A DNA stretch of 64,000 bases from Oncomelania hupensis (GCA_036898135.1 CM072522.1:59949853-60013852), one strand, 5' to 3'. Shown: positions 12,269 to 42,900, counted from the first letter of the stretch. The notes: a model not told the origin generated them from the sequence alone. Numbers and translations: made by a program.

Positions 12269-14000
12269 TGAACCATGTCACAGGGCAGCCTGTGATGAAA
12301 CCAGGTAGAATGTGTGGGTGAAGAGTATGAGGGCGGGGGTGGTACTGCGTGTTGCTGTATGCGTGATTATTGTTGTCTCGGGAGCGTGAAAAGCGTGGTA
12401 ACAGCGTATGCCGGTTAAGCCAGTCTAGGAATTTGCTCACTATGGTCAGAACATGTTTGTCAGCAGTACAGTGTAGACGGTGTTTGTCTAGTGCTCTGTG
12501 GTTTTTGCTGTGTTCTGGAATTAGGGTGGGACGGGTATTAACGAATAATAATATCTGGTCCAGAGAAGTATACTAGTTTAAAGATTGCCGATTTCTGAAG
12601 TGATATGCTCAGGTGGAGTGCAGCTGTAGGAAAGCAAGTCTGTGGTAGTGTGGTAGGTAGTATTGAGGTATTGTCTACTACGGGAACTACACACTACTGG
12701 ATTACCCTAATTGGATGTACTTTCGTAGACGAGCAGTGGAGAAGGGGCTACGGGGTGCGATTACATCGAACCGTGTGGGTTAGTGCAATGGTGGTTTTTC
12801 TTTACTGTGCCAATAACCGAGGGCCGGCTGTTGGGGTGTTGAATGATAGCTGTGTGTGAGACAGGAGGAGGATGAGATGGTTGCACTGAGGAGAGGCAGA
12901 AGAAAGGAAGAGTGCGACTGAAGGAGGGAGAATGAGGGAGAAGAAAGGGGGTGGAGTGTGATGAAGGTAGGATGGAAGTGGTTGCTGTTGTTGTCGTTGG
13001 GGATGCTTGATTTGAATAATGTGTTGATGTGTACATGTGTTCATTTGCAGCATCGTCCATTCCATGCATTCATGATTTCATTGAATTGTTGATATGTAAT
13101 TGTTTCAAGTGACGATAACAGTAGAAAGCGAGAGAGAGTCAAGGACGGGGGAAATAGACTGCAGTTGGACCCCTCAAGTGTCAGAAGTTTAGTGGAGTAG
13201 CGTAGTGAGAGTGGGGGGGGGTAAGTGTGATGGAGGGAGGGGGACAGAATCAAGTGAACATGACATTTACGATGCGACAAGCATGTTACAGGTTCGTCGA
13301 GGATTGTCGTTGAGGATTGAATCCAGGGCTTGAGTACGAGGATCGAGTTCAAAGTTCGCAGCTCAACGTTCGTCAATCCGCCAGTTCGTCGCTGGATAAC
13401 GTGAGGCGGCAACGACGGCGACACTTGGTCGGTTGGACCGAAGATCATCATCAACATCGCCATCTGTTATTGTCCACGCGTCCTTGTTATCAGCGCCATC
13501 ATCATCACTCCTTCATCATCGTCAGTGGCGACCGCGGGTGGCAACGCTCCTTCGGTTGGACGTCAACGGAAGGGGGCGGATACTTTTGAGGAGCCTTTAC
13601 CAGGGACTGCATTTCGCCAGGTGGGCCCGTTTTGTGTTGTCCCTCTCCTACACTCAACCCCCCCCCCCTGTCTGTTTGTGAACGCGTGCCTCGGACTTTG
13701 GCTGTGCACGTTCGATACGAGGACGTTGGTCGATTAGCGACCCCCGATCACCCCACGAACCATTGCATCATTTCATTGACCCATTGATTGTTTCATTACC
13801 ATTTCTTCGTTTCATGTGTAAATGTTGTATGTGTATGAGTGTGTGGTATGAATGAATAAATAGCTTCAAAGTTGTATATATAATTGTTGTGTTATCATCA
13901 CTTCGCGTCTGCGGGAAACTGTCATTCTTTCTGGGTTGTCTGCGTGAATAAGTTGTTTGTTTGTGGCGTCTGCCCAGGGGGAGTCGTGGCGGTGACAAAC
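12269..14000. other. Non-repetitive stretch, no gene recognised
   Basis: No frame shows a recognisable domain. A polyadenylation-like GAATAAATAG lies near 13853, and GTGGCGTCTGCCCAGGGGGA near 13962 could be the edge of a degenerate LTR and primer-binding region. I could not find a matching second LTR, so this is not called as an element. Confidence 0.4.
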
Positions 14001-14414
14001 CATCATTACATAATTCTTGCTGTCGACACTTTCTTTCACTTGTTATTGTTGTACTAAAACAAAAGGATTGACTAAGAATGACGAGTTGGGAAGTAGACCG
14101 TTATTTTATATATTGATTTCTTTTCATCAGAAAAGACGAATAACTAAATCAATGATTTTCTTACATCTAGAGAAAAAAAAGACTTTTCCAATACTGTTCC
14201 GTCGGTTAATTGCACTTAACTAAGTATAGTACAGGTGTGTTCAAGCTGTTTGGCACCAAAGTTTAGGTCTGAAGCCAAACTGAACAAGTATAAAGCAATA
14301 TGTTATTTTCTAAATAATTACTGATTTGGAAAGGGAGATGTCTTTCTAGAGGGTTAGATAGAACAGTCAGTATTGACCTTGGTGGGAAATTGTTAAGAAC
14401 TGAGCAAGCATTAT

Positions 14415-14774
14415 TTGTTGTTGGTGCAGAATGACATCAGCGTGCCACCACCCGACCCCCTTGGTGACGGCCACGAGGTTCCGGTTGGTGACGGAGCATC
14501 CGGCCATGATGGAGACGACCATCGACCCGAGGTAGGTCAACCGGACCAGCTCACGGAGGAAGCTGATGAAGAAGAAGAGGCAGAGAGCGGCCCAGAGACT
14601 GACGCTGACGAAGCTACGACACAGGCAGTGTCTGAACCAGAATTAGAGTCAGTGTCAGAGTCAGAAGAACAACAGCCGCAACGCCGCAGTAGACGAGAAA
14701 GGAGACCCCCTGATCGCTACCAAGCTGGAACATTCGTTGCTCAATTGCAATTATTCTTGTTCATGATAATTTAG
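14415..14774 (+). pseudogene. Possible C-terminal tail of a retroelement polyprotein
   Basis: The 119-codon frame is acidic (EEADEEEEAES) and then very basic, ending with RRSRRERRPPDRYQAG before a stop. An RRS-R-R-RPPDRY ending is common at the C-terminus of Ty3-type (and some other) LTR-retrotransposon pol proteins. No integrase core lies upstream in the same frame, so if the assignment holds this is a relic. It could also be a fragment of a host low-complexity protein. I see no flanking LTRs. Confidence 0.3.
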
Positions 14775-15339
14775 GTTCATTTGTTCATATTATTTATATT
14801 TCGATATTAAATATGTACAGTGTTTATCATATCATTTTGATACAAGCGATGATGTATGGAATTATGTATTATAATGGTGGCTCAAAGTATTTATTTCTGG
14901 AATATCGATAACATGTTATGCATACCCCTTTCGTTTGCATTGGAAATTGTAGTAAGGGTTTAACTATTCGAATGTTTTAATATTAATTTAGCTTATACTA
15001 TCGTATTATTTGATTGTTTCAGAGGTTGTTTTCTTAGTTTCATCGATCTGGAGGATTTTGGTTACAACAATAGCGAACCATTGCAACCTACCGACATTGC
15101 TTTGTGGTTCGGTTTTGTTTATATACATCTTCATCTCCATCCTTCCTCATCTCACCTGCCACTTTACTACACACCCAAACCCACGAGGGGTTCCCTTCTT
15201 ACCTCAACCCTTCAACATACTGTTGTTCATTGTTTCACTTACGTAGGGAAAACATTGTGTTCCATGCACAGCTTGTGTTATGTTGTTCATTGTTTCACTT
15301 ACATAGGAAAACATTGTGTTCCATGCACAGCTTGTGTAA
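14775..15339. other. AT-rich non-coding stretch
   Basis: The sequence contains a short direct duplication, TGTTCATTGTTTCACTTAC at about 15222 and 15282, with CATTGTGTTCCATGCACAGC after each. No gene is supported. Confidence 0.5.
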
Positions 15340-15545
15340 TGTAGAAACATGTGAGTGTGCAAGTTGGTACAGATCGCCGTGCTTTGAGTCTCATTTAGAA
15401 ATAAGGCGCCTCTAGCATCAATTCTTCTTCTTCTTCTTCTTCTTCTTCTTCTTCTTCTTCTTCTTCTTCTTCTTCTTCTTCTTCTTCTTCTTCTTCTTCT
15501 TCTTCTCCTTCTTCTTCTCTTTCTTCTCCAACTCCTCCTCCTTCT
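15340..15545 (+). repeat. SINE 3' end with (CTT)n tail
   Basis: GGTACAGATCGCCGTGCTTT ... AAGGCGCCTCTAGCATCA matches the 3' end of the SINE at 2717-3170. It is followed immediately by about 110 bp of CTT. Confidence 0.8.
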
Positions 15546-15639
15546 TCTAACTTGCATTCCTTTCTTGTAAATACTATTTAGTTGTTTCCATTTCTATAAA
15601 GCAGACTATTCAGCATAATCCTGGGTGAACCGGGAAAGT

Positions 15640-16695
15640 GGAGAAGGAACTTATCCTGCCCTATCCCGTAACTCCGAAGTCGTAGGGGCACCTCAGATCA
15701 TTTAACCAGCGTACTCCATCGTTCTCTGTCCTCAGCAACCCTCTTGGCTTCGCTCAGTGTCAAGCCAGTCCATTCTCGAATGTAGTCCTACCACCTCTTT
15801 TTCTGTCTCCCTCTTCGTCTGGCTTCTTGCACCCTGCATTGCAGGATGGTCTTTGAAAGGCCTGATGATCTTGTGATGTGGCAATACCATCGGAGTTTTC
15901 GTTTCTTCACCACTGTTAGCATGTCATCGTGTTGTCCAATGGTTTGTGAGATGGACTGTCGGATTTCGCCGTTGGCGATGTGCTGGGTATAGGAAATGCC
16001 CAGAAGTCTTCTGTTGCACCTCATCTCCATGCTTTGTATTCTTCGTTGTAGATCTGCTGTGAGGGTCCATGTTTCGCAAGCGTATAGGAAGATGGAGATT
16101 ACAAGTTCTTGTTCCTTTCCAGTTATCCATCAATGGCATCAGCAAAACGGAGGTTGGAGATTGCTCTACTCCTTGTGCTGACTATGCCTTTGTGATGCGC
16201 TCTATGAAGATGTTGAAGAGTGTTGGAGAGAGTAGACATCCTTGACTCACGCCAATTGTAGGCGGTGCTTGCCAAAGATCTCAGAGACGGCATCTGTCAC
16301 AGCTGAGTTGAAGGTGGTGGTCATGGTGTTGAAATCTACTTCACCAGCTCCCAAATTGAGCAATGGTGCAAATGTCCCTCCAATTGTTGCTTGGAATATT
16401 TCTGCCACTTTCGAGACTAGCAGTTTGTCCAGATCGAACTTCAGTCCGGTGCACTTTGCTGTGTTTACTCTCATCAAGTGGAGCCGGAAAGACATCATAA
16501 CGAAATCGTGATCATTTTCGATGTCTGCCCCTGGAAACGTGCGTGTCCTGCCAATGTTGACGCATGATCTGAAGCGTTTCTTGGCCATGATGTAGTCAAT
16601 CTGGTTGTGATATTTCGCGCTGGGACTGTGCCATGTCCATCGTCTGGATTTTTGTGGAGACCAAGTGCGCTTTCAATCAACCAATCTTTAATTTA
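15640..16695 (-). mobile_element. RTE-type LINE, internally deleted, reverse orientation
   Basis: Read on the minus strand, the right part (about 16255-16690) encodes endonuclease C-terminal peptides (DYIMAKKRFRSCVNIGRTRT, VNTAKCTGLKFDLDKL). At about 16255 it jumps to the RT peptide SQGCLLSPTLFNIF. At about 16125 it jumps again to the C-terminal region ending at the GGATA-type tail near 15655. Two internal deletions and several frame changes make it dead. It matches the copy at 44-47.4 kb. Confidence 0.85.
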
Positions 16696-16765
16696 ATGTA
16701 TGGTCACACATTTAGGTGATAATAGACATTGAGAATGTAACTTTTAAAACATTTTTACTAGTTAA

Positions 16766-17150
16766 ATCAGAATCAGAATCAGAATCTTTATTGTCCCAAT
16801 GAAAACACAAGGAAATGTGTGTGCGGCGTACACTTCATCAACACAACGGCACAAAAGCAATAAAACACAAAAGACTTTAGGGATTATTAATAAAAACATA
16901 ACTTCAAACCAAACAGTTTATAAAAGTCTACCAACCGGAGATTTAGCAATAACTTTCACAAGGTCTGTAACATTTGGATGATATAGAACCATGTCTACAG
17001 AATTTCCATATTCAGTTATGTTATGTCCATTTAGTTTAAATATATCTTTTAAAATTGAGCATTCAAATAGAATGTGTTGTACTGATGGACTTGTATTACA
17101 CATACAATTAACATCAGCGGAGTATTTAGTGCTCCATGCGTCCACTCTTA
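16766..17150 (-). mobile_element. LINE ORF2 C-terminal fragment with hexamer tail
   Basis: The minus-strand frame encodes CMCNTSPSVQHILFEC, a C-x-C-x8-H-x4-C motif of the kind found at the C-terminus of several non-LTR retrotransposon ORF2 proteins. It ends at a stop near 16918. The 3' end carries CAATAAAG followed by (ATTCTG)n, seen on the plus strand as repeated AATCAG at 16766-16788. The family differs from the RTE copies. Confidence 0.65.
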
Positions 17151-17217
17151 ATTAACATATAAAATTAGAAAGTGGTCTTGAGCAATTCAGGGTAGATATA
17201 TAGAAATGCTTTTATCA

Positions 17218-17612
17218 TGATGCAAGACACGGAGATAAGTTGCTACAGAAGATTTCTGGGCATTTATTATACCCAACACATCGCCAACAACGAAGTCCGA
17301 CAGACCATCACACAAGCCATTGGACATCACGATAACATGCTCATTGTAGTGAAGAAACGGAAATTCCGATGGTATAGCCACTGTACCAGAGCATCAGGCC
17401 TTGCAAAGACAATCGTGAAAGGCACGGTGCAAGGATGCAGAAAAAGAGACAGAAAAAGAGGTGGGAGGACAACATTCGAGAATGGACTGACTTGAAACTG
17501 AGAGAAGCCATGAGGGTTTCCTGAAGACAGAGAAAGATGGAGTACGCTGGTTAAACGATCATCTGTGGTGCCCATACGACCTTTGATTTACGGGATAGGA
17601 TAGAATAGGACA
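17218..17612 (+). mobile_element. RTE-type LINE, 3'-end fragment
   Basis: The translation includes RFLGIYYTQHIANNEVRQT then VVKKRKFRWYSHCTRASGLA, ending with GGGATAGGATAG near 17592. This copy retains the roughly 105-bp segment that is deleted from the long copy at about 47100. Confidence 0.85.
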
Positions 17613-17940
17613 TCAAAATTCCAGAAAATAAAGTGTAACCGTTAGTGGGTGGTATTTCATTGTATCAAAACTAATTTACTGTAATGTATGTGTGACCAGG
17701 CCAGACATAACACTATTTACAAGAGGAGGTGAATGCAATCTATCTGAATCATCATTAATATCCATGATAGCAACTGCCCCAAACAGAGAGCCATTGTTTA
17801 CATCAAGTGACACAATGTCTCTGTTCTCCTGTCAACTTAGCTCGGATTGCGCAGTACAACGAGTAGTAACGCGTCACGTGACACTTCATTTCATGGCATT
17901 GACAAGCACGCTCCGTGTTGTGGGCCGTGCTTTTTCCACA
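17613..17940. other. Non-coding stretch, nothing recognised
   Basis: No supported gene or repeat family was identified. Confidence 0.4.
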
Positions 17941-17942
17941 GT

Positions 17943-18085
17943 AGAGAGAAATAGAGAGGGAGAGAGAGAGAGGGAGAGAGAGAGAGAGCGAGAGAGGGAG
18001 AGAGAGAGAGAAAGAGACAGAGAGAGACAGAGAGAGACAGAGAGAGAGACAGAGAGAGAGAGACAGAGAGAGAGAGAGAAACTAC
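17943..18085. repeat. (GA)n/(GACA)n microsatellite
   Basis: An interrupted GA array with periodic CAGA insertions. Confidence 0.95.
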
Positions 18086-18159
18086 GATGGCATACATATA
18101 GAAGACAGAAGTATTTTCAGAAATTATAATAAATTAATTTGTAAAAGTAATTCGTTAAT

Positions 18160-18240
18160 TGTTAAAACCTTGCTCTTTGACCTGATTTTCATTTTGGAAA
18201 AAAGCGCTATATAAATATCCTTATTATTCCTTATAATTTA
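18160..18240 (+). repeat. Retroposon 3' tail fragment
   Basis: AAAGCGCTATATAAATATCC followed by TTATTATT is a common SINE/LINE 3' end in animals. Nothing else of the element is clear. Confidence 0.45.
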
Positions 18241-18484
18241 TTACCTTGTGTATATACTTCTGTTTTATATATGTAATTCCCAAAAATGAGTTTTGAAATA
18301 ATTCAAGGTATTGAAATATTTAATAAAATATATTTAGAAAAGCTACGCAAGGATAAAACATGAAATCCCAACCTAGCAATTCACTGTGAATAGAAGTCCA
18401 AAATGAATGCACAAACTTCGTAATTCTCAACATCAAAGTGGAATCCAATGTAAGTATAACACGCTACTAGATGATGTATCGCTG

Positions 18485-18640
18485 TCTGTAATATATTACA
18501 CTATACATTGACAACAACAACTGACTGACTGACTGACCTATACAACACTATACATTGACAACAACGACTGACTGACTGACTTTACTATACAACACTATAT
18601 ATTGACAACAACGACTGACTAAACTGACTTGCCTATACTG
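18485..18640. repeat. Imperfect tandem repeat of about 60 bp, 3 copies
   Basis: CTATACATTGACAACAACGA with runs of CTGA recurs three times and passes into the 45-bp array. Confidence 0.7.
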
Positions 18641-19545
18641 TATACAACAGCTACATCAACTGAGATGTGCTATGTCTACAGTGACTATACAACAGCTACA
18701 TCAACTGAGATGTGCTATGTCTACAGTGACTATACAACAGCTACATCAACTGAGATGTGCTATGTCTACAATGACTATACAACAGCTACATCAACTGAGA
18801 TGTGCTATGTCTACAAGGACTATACAACAGCTACATCAACTAAGATGTGCTATGTCTACAATGACTATACAACAGCTACATCAACTGAGATGTGCTATGT
18901 CTACAATGACTATACAACAGCTACATCAACTGAGATGTGCTATGTCTACAAGGACTATACAACAGCTACATCAACTGAGATGTGCTATGTCTACAATGAC
19001 TATACAACAGCTACATCAACTGAGATGTGCTATGTCTACAATGACTATACAACAGCTACATCAACTGAGATGTGCTATGTCTACAATGACTATACAACAG
19101 CTACATCAACTGAAATGTGTTATGTCTACAATGACTATACAACAGCTACGTCAACTGAGATGTGCTATGTCTACAATGACTATACAACAGCTACATCAAC
19201 TGAGATGTGCTATGTCTACAATGACTATACAACAGCTACATCAACTGAGATGTGCTATGTCTACAATGACTATACAACAGCTACATCAACTGAGATGTGC
19301 TATGTCTACAATGACTCTACAACAGCTACATCAACTGAGATGTGCTATGTCTACAATGACTATACAACAGCTACATCAACTGAGATGTGCTATGTCTACA
19401 ATGACTCTACAACAGCTACATCAACTGAGATGTGCTATGTCTACAATGACTATACAACAGCTACATTAACTGAGATGTGCTATGTCTACAATGACTCTAC
19501 AACAGCTACATCAACTGAGATGTGCTATGTCTACAATGACTAAGG
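18641..19545. repeat. 45-bp minisatellite, about 20 copies
   Basis: The monomer contains ACTATACAACAGCTACATCA and ACTGAGATGTGCTATGTCTA. The period of 45 bp equals 15 codons, so frames of 304 and 265 codons stay open on the plus strand. There is no signal peptide or flanking domain, and I read them as artefacts. Confidence 0.92.
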
Positions 19546-19679
19546 AGAGAATGGCAACGTTCTTTACATTATACAATTATGTTCAACGTCACAATTCAGT
19601 TCATATAAATAATTTCTTTGCTGCACAATTATGTAAAGTACAGAAAAGTTATCAAATTATTTAACACATCTTCAACCAG

Positions 19680-20880
19680 CCAGTGGAATTTTCCAAACGG
19701 TCATTATTTCAGCCAATCAGAAAATAACACTATTATTTTAAATAAGAAATATCACTAATTCTTCGTATTTGATCATTAAATCTAATCTGTATTACACTTA
19801 TAGAGGCATTAATTATAAACACTGTTTAATAATACATGGAATAAAGAAATGTAATAAAACAAGTACATAGACATTCCTATCGTTTGATAATACATGGAAT
19901 AAAGAAATGTAGTAAAACAAGTACAAAGACATTCCTATCATCTGATAATACATGAAATACAGAAATGTAATAAAATAAGTACAAAGGCATTCATATCGCT
20001 TGATAATAACTCAACAATGAAATGGATCAACACAATCACTGTACTACAAGTGTCCATTGGGAGCTTGAGGTAAATGTCCAAGATCATGGCAAAACCAAAA
20101 TCACCAATACTTTGCATTTCAATTTCACCGATTGGTTTAGGCTTTTTCTGGGCACATCATGAACCGGCCAGTGGAATTTTTTAAACGTTAATTATTTCAG
20201 ACAATCATAAAATAACACTATTATTTAAAATAAGAAATATCACTTATTCTTCGTATTTGATCATGAAAACTAATCAGTATTACAATTATAGAGACGTTAA
20301 TGATAAACGCTGTTTAATAATACATGGAATAAAGAAATGTAATAAAACAAGTACATAGACATACCTATTGTTTGATAATACATGGAATAAAGAAATGTAA
20401 TAAAACAAGTAGGCCTACATAGACATACTCATTGTTTCATAATACATGGAATAAAGAAATGTAATAAAACAAGTACATAGACATACCTATTGTTTAATAA
20501 TACATGGAATAAAGAAATGTAATAAAACAAGTACATAGACATACCTATTGTTTAATAATACATGGAATAAAGAAATGTAATAAAACAAGTACATAGACAT
20601 ACCTATTGTTTGATAATACATGGAATAAAGAAATGTAATAAAACAAGTACATAGACATACCTATTGTTTGATAATACATGGAAAAAAGAAATGTAATAAA
20701 ACAAGTACATAGACATACCTATTGTTTGATAATACATGGAATAAAGAAATGTAATACAACAAGTACATAGACATTCCTGTCGTTTGATAATAAATAAACA
20801 ATGAAATGGATGACAAGTGTCCATTGGGAGCTTGAGGTCAATTTCCAACATCATGGCAAAACCCAAAATCACCATTACTT
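19680..20880. repeat. Duplicated segment of about 480-700 bp containing a 58-bp minisatellite
   Basis: CCAGTGGAATTTTCCAAACG ... TTCGTATTTGATCAT at 19680 recurs diverged at 20164. Each copy leads into 58-bp monomers (TAATACATGGAATAAAGAAA, TGTAATAAAACAAGTACATA), 3 copies on the left and about 8 on the right. Each ends with TCCATTGGGAGCTTGAGGT at 20050 and 20818. Confidence 0.8.
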
Positions 20881-21002
20881 TGCATTTCAATGTCACTGTA
20901 TGTTTTAAGATTTTTCTGAGCACCCATTTTCATGTAGAATATTGCAAGTTCCATAAAGAGCATGTGAGTCATATGGGCTTTGCCCTTCTAGTTACACAAT
21001 AA
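20818..21002 (-). repeat. Dispersed repeat terminus
   Basis: On the minus strand, TAACTAGAAGGGCAAAGCCC and ATATGACTCACATG match a plus-strand copy at about 31855-31960. Family unknown; possibly the end of a non-autonomous DNA element. Confidence 0.45.
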
Positions 21003-21004
21003 GA

Positions 21005-21225
21005 TGTCTTCTGTTGATGTTGTTAGCTGCCCATGTTGTTGATGTTGTTAGTTACTGCTGTCCATGTTGTTGATGTTGTTAGTTACTGCTGTCCATGTTG
21101 TTGATGTTATACATGTGCTTTGCAGTCGTTGCAGCTGCTACTGGCGGAGTTGATGTTATCGTTGCTGTTGCTACTACGATAGTGAGTTACTGCTGTTGAT
21201 ATTGTGATTGTTATTTTTGGTTTTA
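21005..21225. repeat. GTT-rich degenerate short tandem repeats
   Basis: TCCATGTTGTTGATGTTGTT recurs irregularly. It lies downstream of the stop codon of the minus-strand gene, so it could be its 3' untranslated or flanking sequence. Confidence 0.6.
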
Positions 21226-21229
21226 GCTG

Positions 21230-21800
21230 TTGTATGTGCTTCTGACAGAGATACTGTTATTGTTGGTGTTACTGCTGTTACTGACATAGTTACTGTTATG
21301 GTTGGTGTTACTGCTGTTACTGACAGAGTTACAGTTATGGTTGGTGTTACTGCTGTTACTGACAGAGTTACTGTTATGGTTGGTGTTACTGCTGTTACTG
21401 ACAGAGTTACTGTTATGGTTGGTGTTACTGCTGTTACTGACAGAGTTACTGTTATCGTTACTGCTGTTACTGACAGTTACTGTTATCGTTTGTGTTACTG
21501 CTGCTACTGAAGAGTTACAGTTATCGTTGGTGTTACTGCTGCTACTGACAGAGTTACTGTTATCGTTGGTGTTACTGCTGTTACTGACAGTTACTGTTAT
21601 CGTTTGTGTTACTGCTGCTACTGACAAAGTTACTGTTATCGTTGATGTTACTGCTGCTACTGACAGAGTTACTGTTATTGTTGATGTCACTGCTGCTTCT
21701 GACAGAGTTACTGTTATCGTTGATGTTACTGCTGCTACTGACAGAGTTACTGTTATCGTTGATGTTACTGCTTCTACTGACAGAGCTACTAGTGTTGGTG
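21230..21800. repeat. 39-bp minisatellite, about 14 copies
   Basis: The monomer contains CTGACAGAGTTACTGTTATC and GTTGATGTTACTGCTGCTA. The period of 39 bp is a multiple of three, so several long frames exist on both strands. It lies about 130 bp beyond the predicted stop of the helicase-like gene and may be transcribed as its 3' UTR. Confidence 0.88.
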
Positions 21801-21926
21801 ATGTTGCTGATGACGTAACTCTCCTTGTCTTTTCTCACAGCGTCACTGTAGTTGATATGGTCAGGGTTACTGTGGTTGGCAGTGTCGTTGTCGTCGCCGC
21901 TGCTGTTGTTGCGGACAGCGTTACTT

Positions 21927-39250
<17,324 letters not shown>

Positions 39251-39259
39251 CGCTCCACC

Positions 39260-39950
39260 TCCTGTGACGTATGATTTTGTAACTTATGTATCTCTGACTT
39301 GTGCGTCTCTGACTTGCGTGTCTCTGACTGTTGCCTTTCTGTTCAAAAGTCAAGTAAAGTCTACACACTATATTCCAAGTTTTGCAAAAGGTTATGTCTC
39401 TGATACGGTAAAGGTGTTGGTCTGAAAGAAAACAAAAAGTCATTCTAGGCCAGACTGTTGATGCTATCAAACGTGTGATAGATAAATGTACGTTGTGTCA
39501 CAGATGTACAGGTGGGACTAACCGCAATAGAGGTGTGACTAACAGCAAAACAGGTGTGACTAACCGCATTACTACCGCAATACAGGTGTGACTAACAGGT
39601 GTGACTAACAGGTGTGACTAACAGCCATACAGGTGTGACTAACAGCAATACAGGTGGGACTAACATCAACGCTGGCAATAGGTTCCTCAGTCTCAGGCCA
39701 AATGACGTACAAGGAGCAGTTTCCTTGGCATAACTAGGTGACTGAAGGCCATGTCGCATGGCGATGTTTTGCAAGGAGACAACAGACATAATTATGTGCA
39801 GTCTTCCAATATGTTTAGGCAAAACGGTCAAGCAAAGTCACGCCCTGGACAGTGGAATTCCTAGTATGTATCCACCGCAGGAACAACACCCATGTCGGAC
39901 CCCCGAACGAGGAAGCAGAGTTGATTTTTCGCAAAGGAATTGCCCTGTGA
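39260..39950. other. Upstream region of the NERD/helicase-like gene
   Basis: It contains short repeats: TCTCTGACTTGTGCG at 39290-39330 and ACAGGTGTGACTAACAGC (about 15-20 bp units) at 39510-39665. Promoter elements cannot be identified with confidence. Confidence 0.45.
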
Positions 39951-39954
39951 GGCA

Positions 39955-42900
39955 TGTGTGGTGGTTAACATTATTTATTACAGATATGTTGAAGTAGAGT
40001 TGCCTAGGCTATATGATAACATTATGTATTACAGATATGTTGAAGTAGAGTTGCCTAGGCTATATGTGTGGCGGATAACATTATTTATTACAGATATGTT
40101 GAAGTAGAGTTGTGTCACAAACATATACATACACAGGCACACGGGTGTAGTTCTAGAGGTGAAGATGAAGGTCGAAATTAAATCTACGGACGAAGAAATC
40201 AGAAGACGATGAATCACGGAATAAAAACTCAACTTTTATTAAAACTACACTGATAAATTACTAGCTGAACTAAAGGCACACGTGCTGATCAAAAAGAACT
40301 AAAACTAACACGTAGATTAGACTGAAGACTAAAACAAATATGAAGAACTGAAAAGATGGTGATGGCGGCTTGACCAAGTACAAACCAACGACTACATCTT
40401 GACGTAATCCAGACAGGAAACACGCACACGGTGACGTCAATAACATGCAATGACGCATGAATGAAACAAATGACGAAAGATCCCAGACGGAAAACAAGGT
40501 GGAATGCCTAATCGAAAATACAAAAATCAAACCAAAGGAAGAATGAAGGTCTACACAGCAGCTGAATCTGCTGACAAGTTGCCTAGGCTATATGTGTGGC
40601 GGTTAACATTATTTATTACAGATATAATGAAGTAGAGTTGCCTAGGCTATATGTGTGGCGGATATAATTATTTATTACAGATATGTTGAAGTAGAGTTGC
40701 CTAGGCTATATGTGTGGCGGTTAACATTATTTATTACAGATATGTTGAAGTAGAGTTGTCTAGGCTATATGTGTGGCGGATAACATTATTTATTACAGAT
40801 ATGTTGAAGTAGAGTTGTCTAGGCTATATGTGTGGTGCATAACATTATTTATTACAGATATGTTGAAGTAGAGTTGCCTAGGCTATATGATAACATTATT
40901 TATTACAGATATGTTGAAGTAGAGTTGTCTAGGCTATATGATAACATTATTTATTACAGATATGTTGAAGTAGAGTTGCCTAGGCTATATCATAACATTA
41001 TTTATTACAGATATGTTGAAATAGAGTTGTCTAGGCTATATGATAACATTATTTATTACAGATATGTTGAAGCAGAGTTGCCTAGGCTATATGATAACAT
41101 TATTTATTACAGATATGTTGAAGTAGAGTTGTCTAGGCTATATGTGTGGCGGATAACATTATTTATTACTTATGTTGAAGTAGAGTTGTCTAGGCTATAT
41201 GTGTGGTGGCTAACATTATTTATTACAGATATGTTGAAGTAGAGTTGCCTAGGCTATATGATAACATTATTTATTACAGTTATGTTGAAGTAGAGTTGTC
41301 TAGGCTATATGATAACATTATTTATTACAGATATGTTGAAGTAGAGTTGTCTAGGCTATATGATAACATTATTTATTACAGATATGTTGAAGTAGAGTTG
41401 TCTAGGCTATATGATAACATTATTTATTACAGATATGTTGAAGTAGAGTTGCCTAGGCTATATGTGTGGCGGATAACATTATTTATTACATATATTTTGA
41501 AGTAGAGTTGCCTAGGCTATATGTGTGGCGGATAACATTATTTATTACAGATATTTTGAAGTAGAGTTGCCTAGGCTATATGTGTGGCGAATAACATTAT
41601 TTATTACAGATATGTTGAAGTAGAGTTGCCTAGGCTATATGTGTGGCGGATAACTTTATTTATTACAGATATGTTGAAGTAGAGTTGTCTAGGCTATATG
41701 TGTGGCGGATAACATTATTTATTACAGATATGTTGAAGCAGATTTGTCTAGGCTATATGTGTGGTGGATAACATTATTTATTACAGATATGTTGAAGTAG
41801 AGTTGCCTAGGCTATAATTATGATAACATTATTTATTACAGATATGTTGAAGTAGTGTTGCCTAGGCTATATGATAACATTATTTATTACAGATATGTTG
41901 AAGTAGAGTTGTCTAGGCTATATGACAACATTATTTATTACAGATATGTTGAAGTAGAGTTGCCTAGGCTATATGATAACATTATTTATTACAGATATGT
42001 TGAAGTAGAGTTGTCTAGGCTATATGATAACATTAGTTATTACAGATATGTTGAAGCAGAGTTGCCTAGGCTATATAATAACATTATTTATTACAGATAT
42101 GTTGAAGTAGAGTTGTCTAGGCTATATGTGTGGCGAAGAACATTATTTATTACAGATATGTTGAAGTAGAGTTGTCTAGGCTATATGTGTGGTGGATAAC
42201 ATTATTTATTACAGATATGTTGAAGTAGAGTTGCCTATGCTATATGATAACATTATTTATTACAGATATGTTGAAGTAGAGTTGCCTAGGCTATATGATA
42301 ACAATATTTATTACAGATATGTTGAAGTAGAGTTGTCTAGGCTATGTGATAACATTATTTATTACAGATATGTTGAAGTAGAGTTGCCTAGGCTATATGA
42401 TAACATTATTTATTACAGATATGTTGAAGTAGAGTTGTCTAGGCTATATGATAACATTATTTATTACAGATATGTTGAAGTAGAGTTGCCTAGGCTATAT
42501 GTGTGGCGGATAACATTATTTATTACATATATTTTGAAGTAGAGTTGCCTAGGCTATATGTGTGGCGGATAACATTATTTATTACAGATATTTTGAAGTA
42601 GAGTTGCCTAGGCTATATGTGTGGTAGATAACATTATTTATTACAGACATGTTGAAGTAGAGTTGCCTAGGCAATATGTGTGGCGGATAACATTATTTAT
42701 TACAGATATGTTGAAGTAGAGTTGCCTAGGCTATATGTGTGGCGGATAACATTATTTATTACAGATATGTTGAAGTAGAGCTGCCTAGGCTATCTGTGTG
42801 GTGGATAACATTATTTATTACAGATATGTTGAAGCAGAGTTGTCTAGGCTATATGTGTGGCAGATAACATTATTTATTACAGATATGTTGAAGCAGAGTT

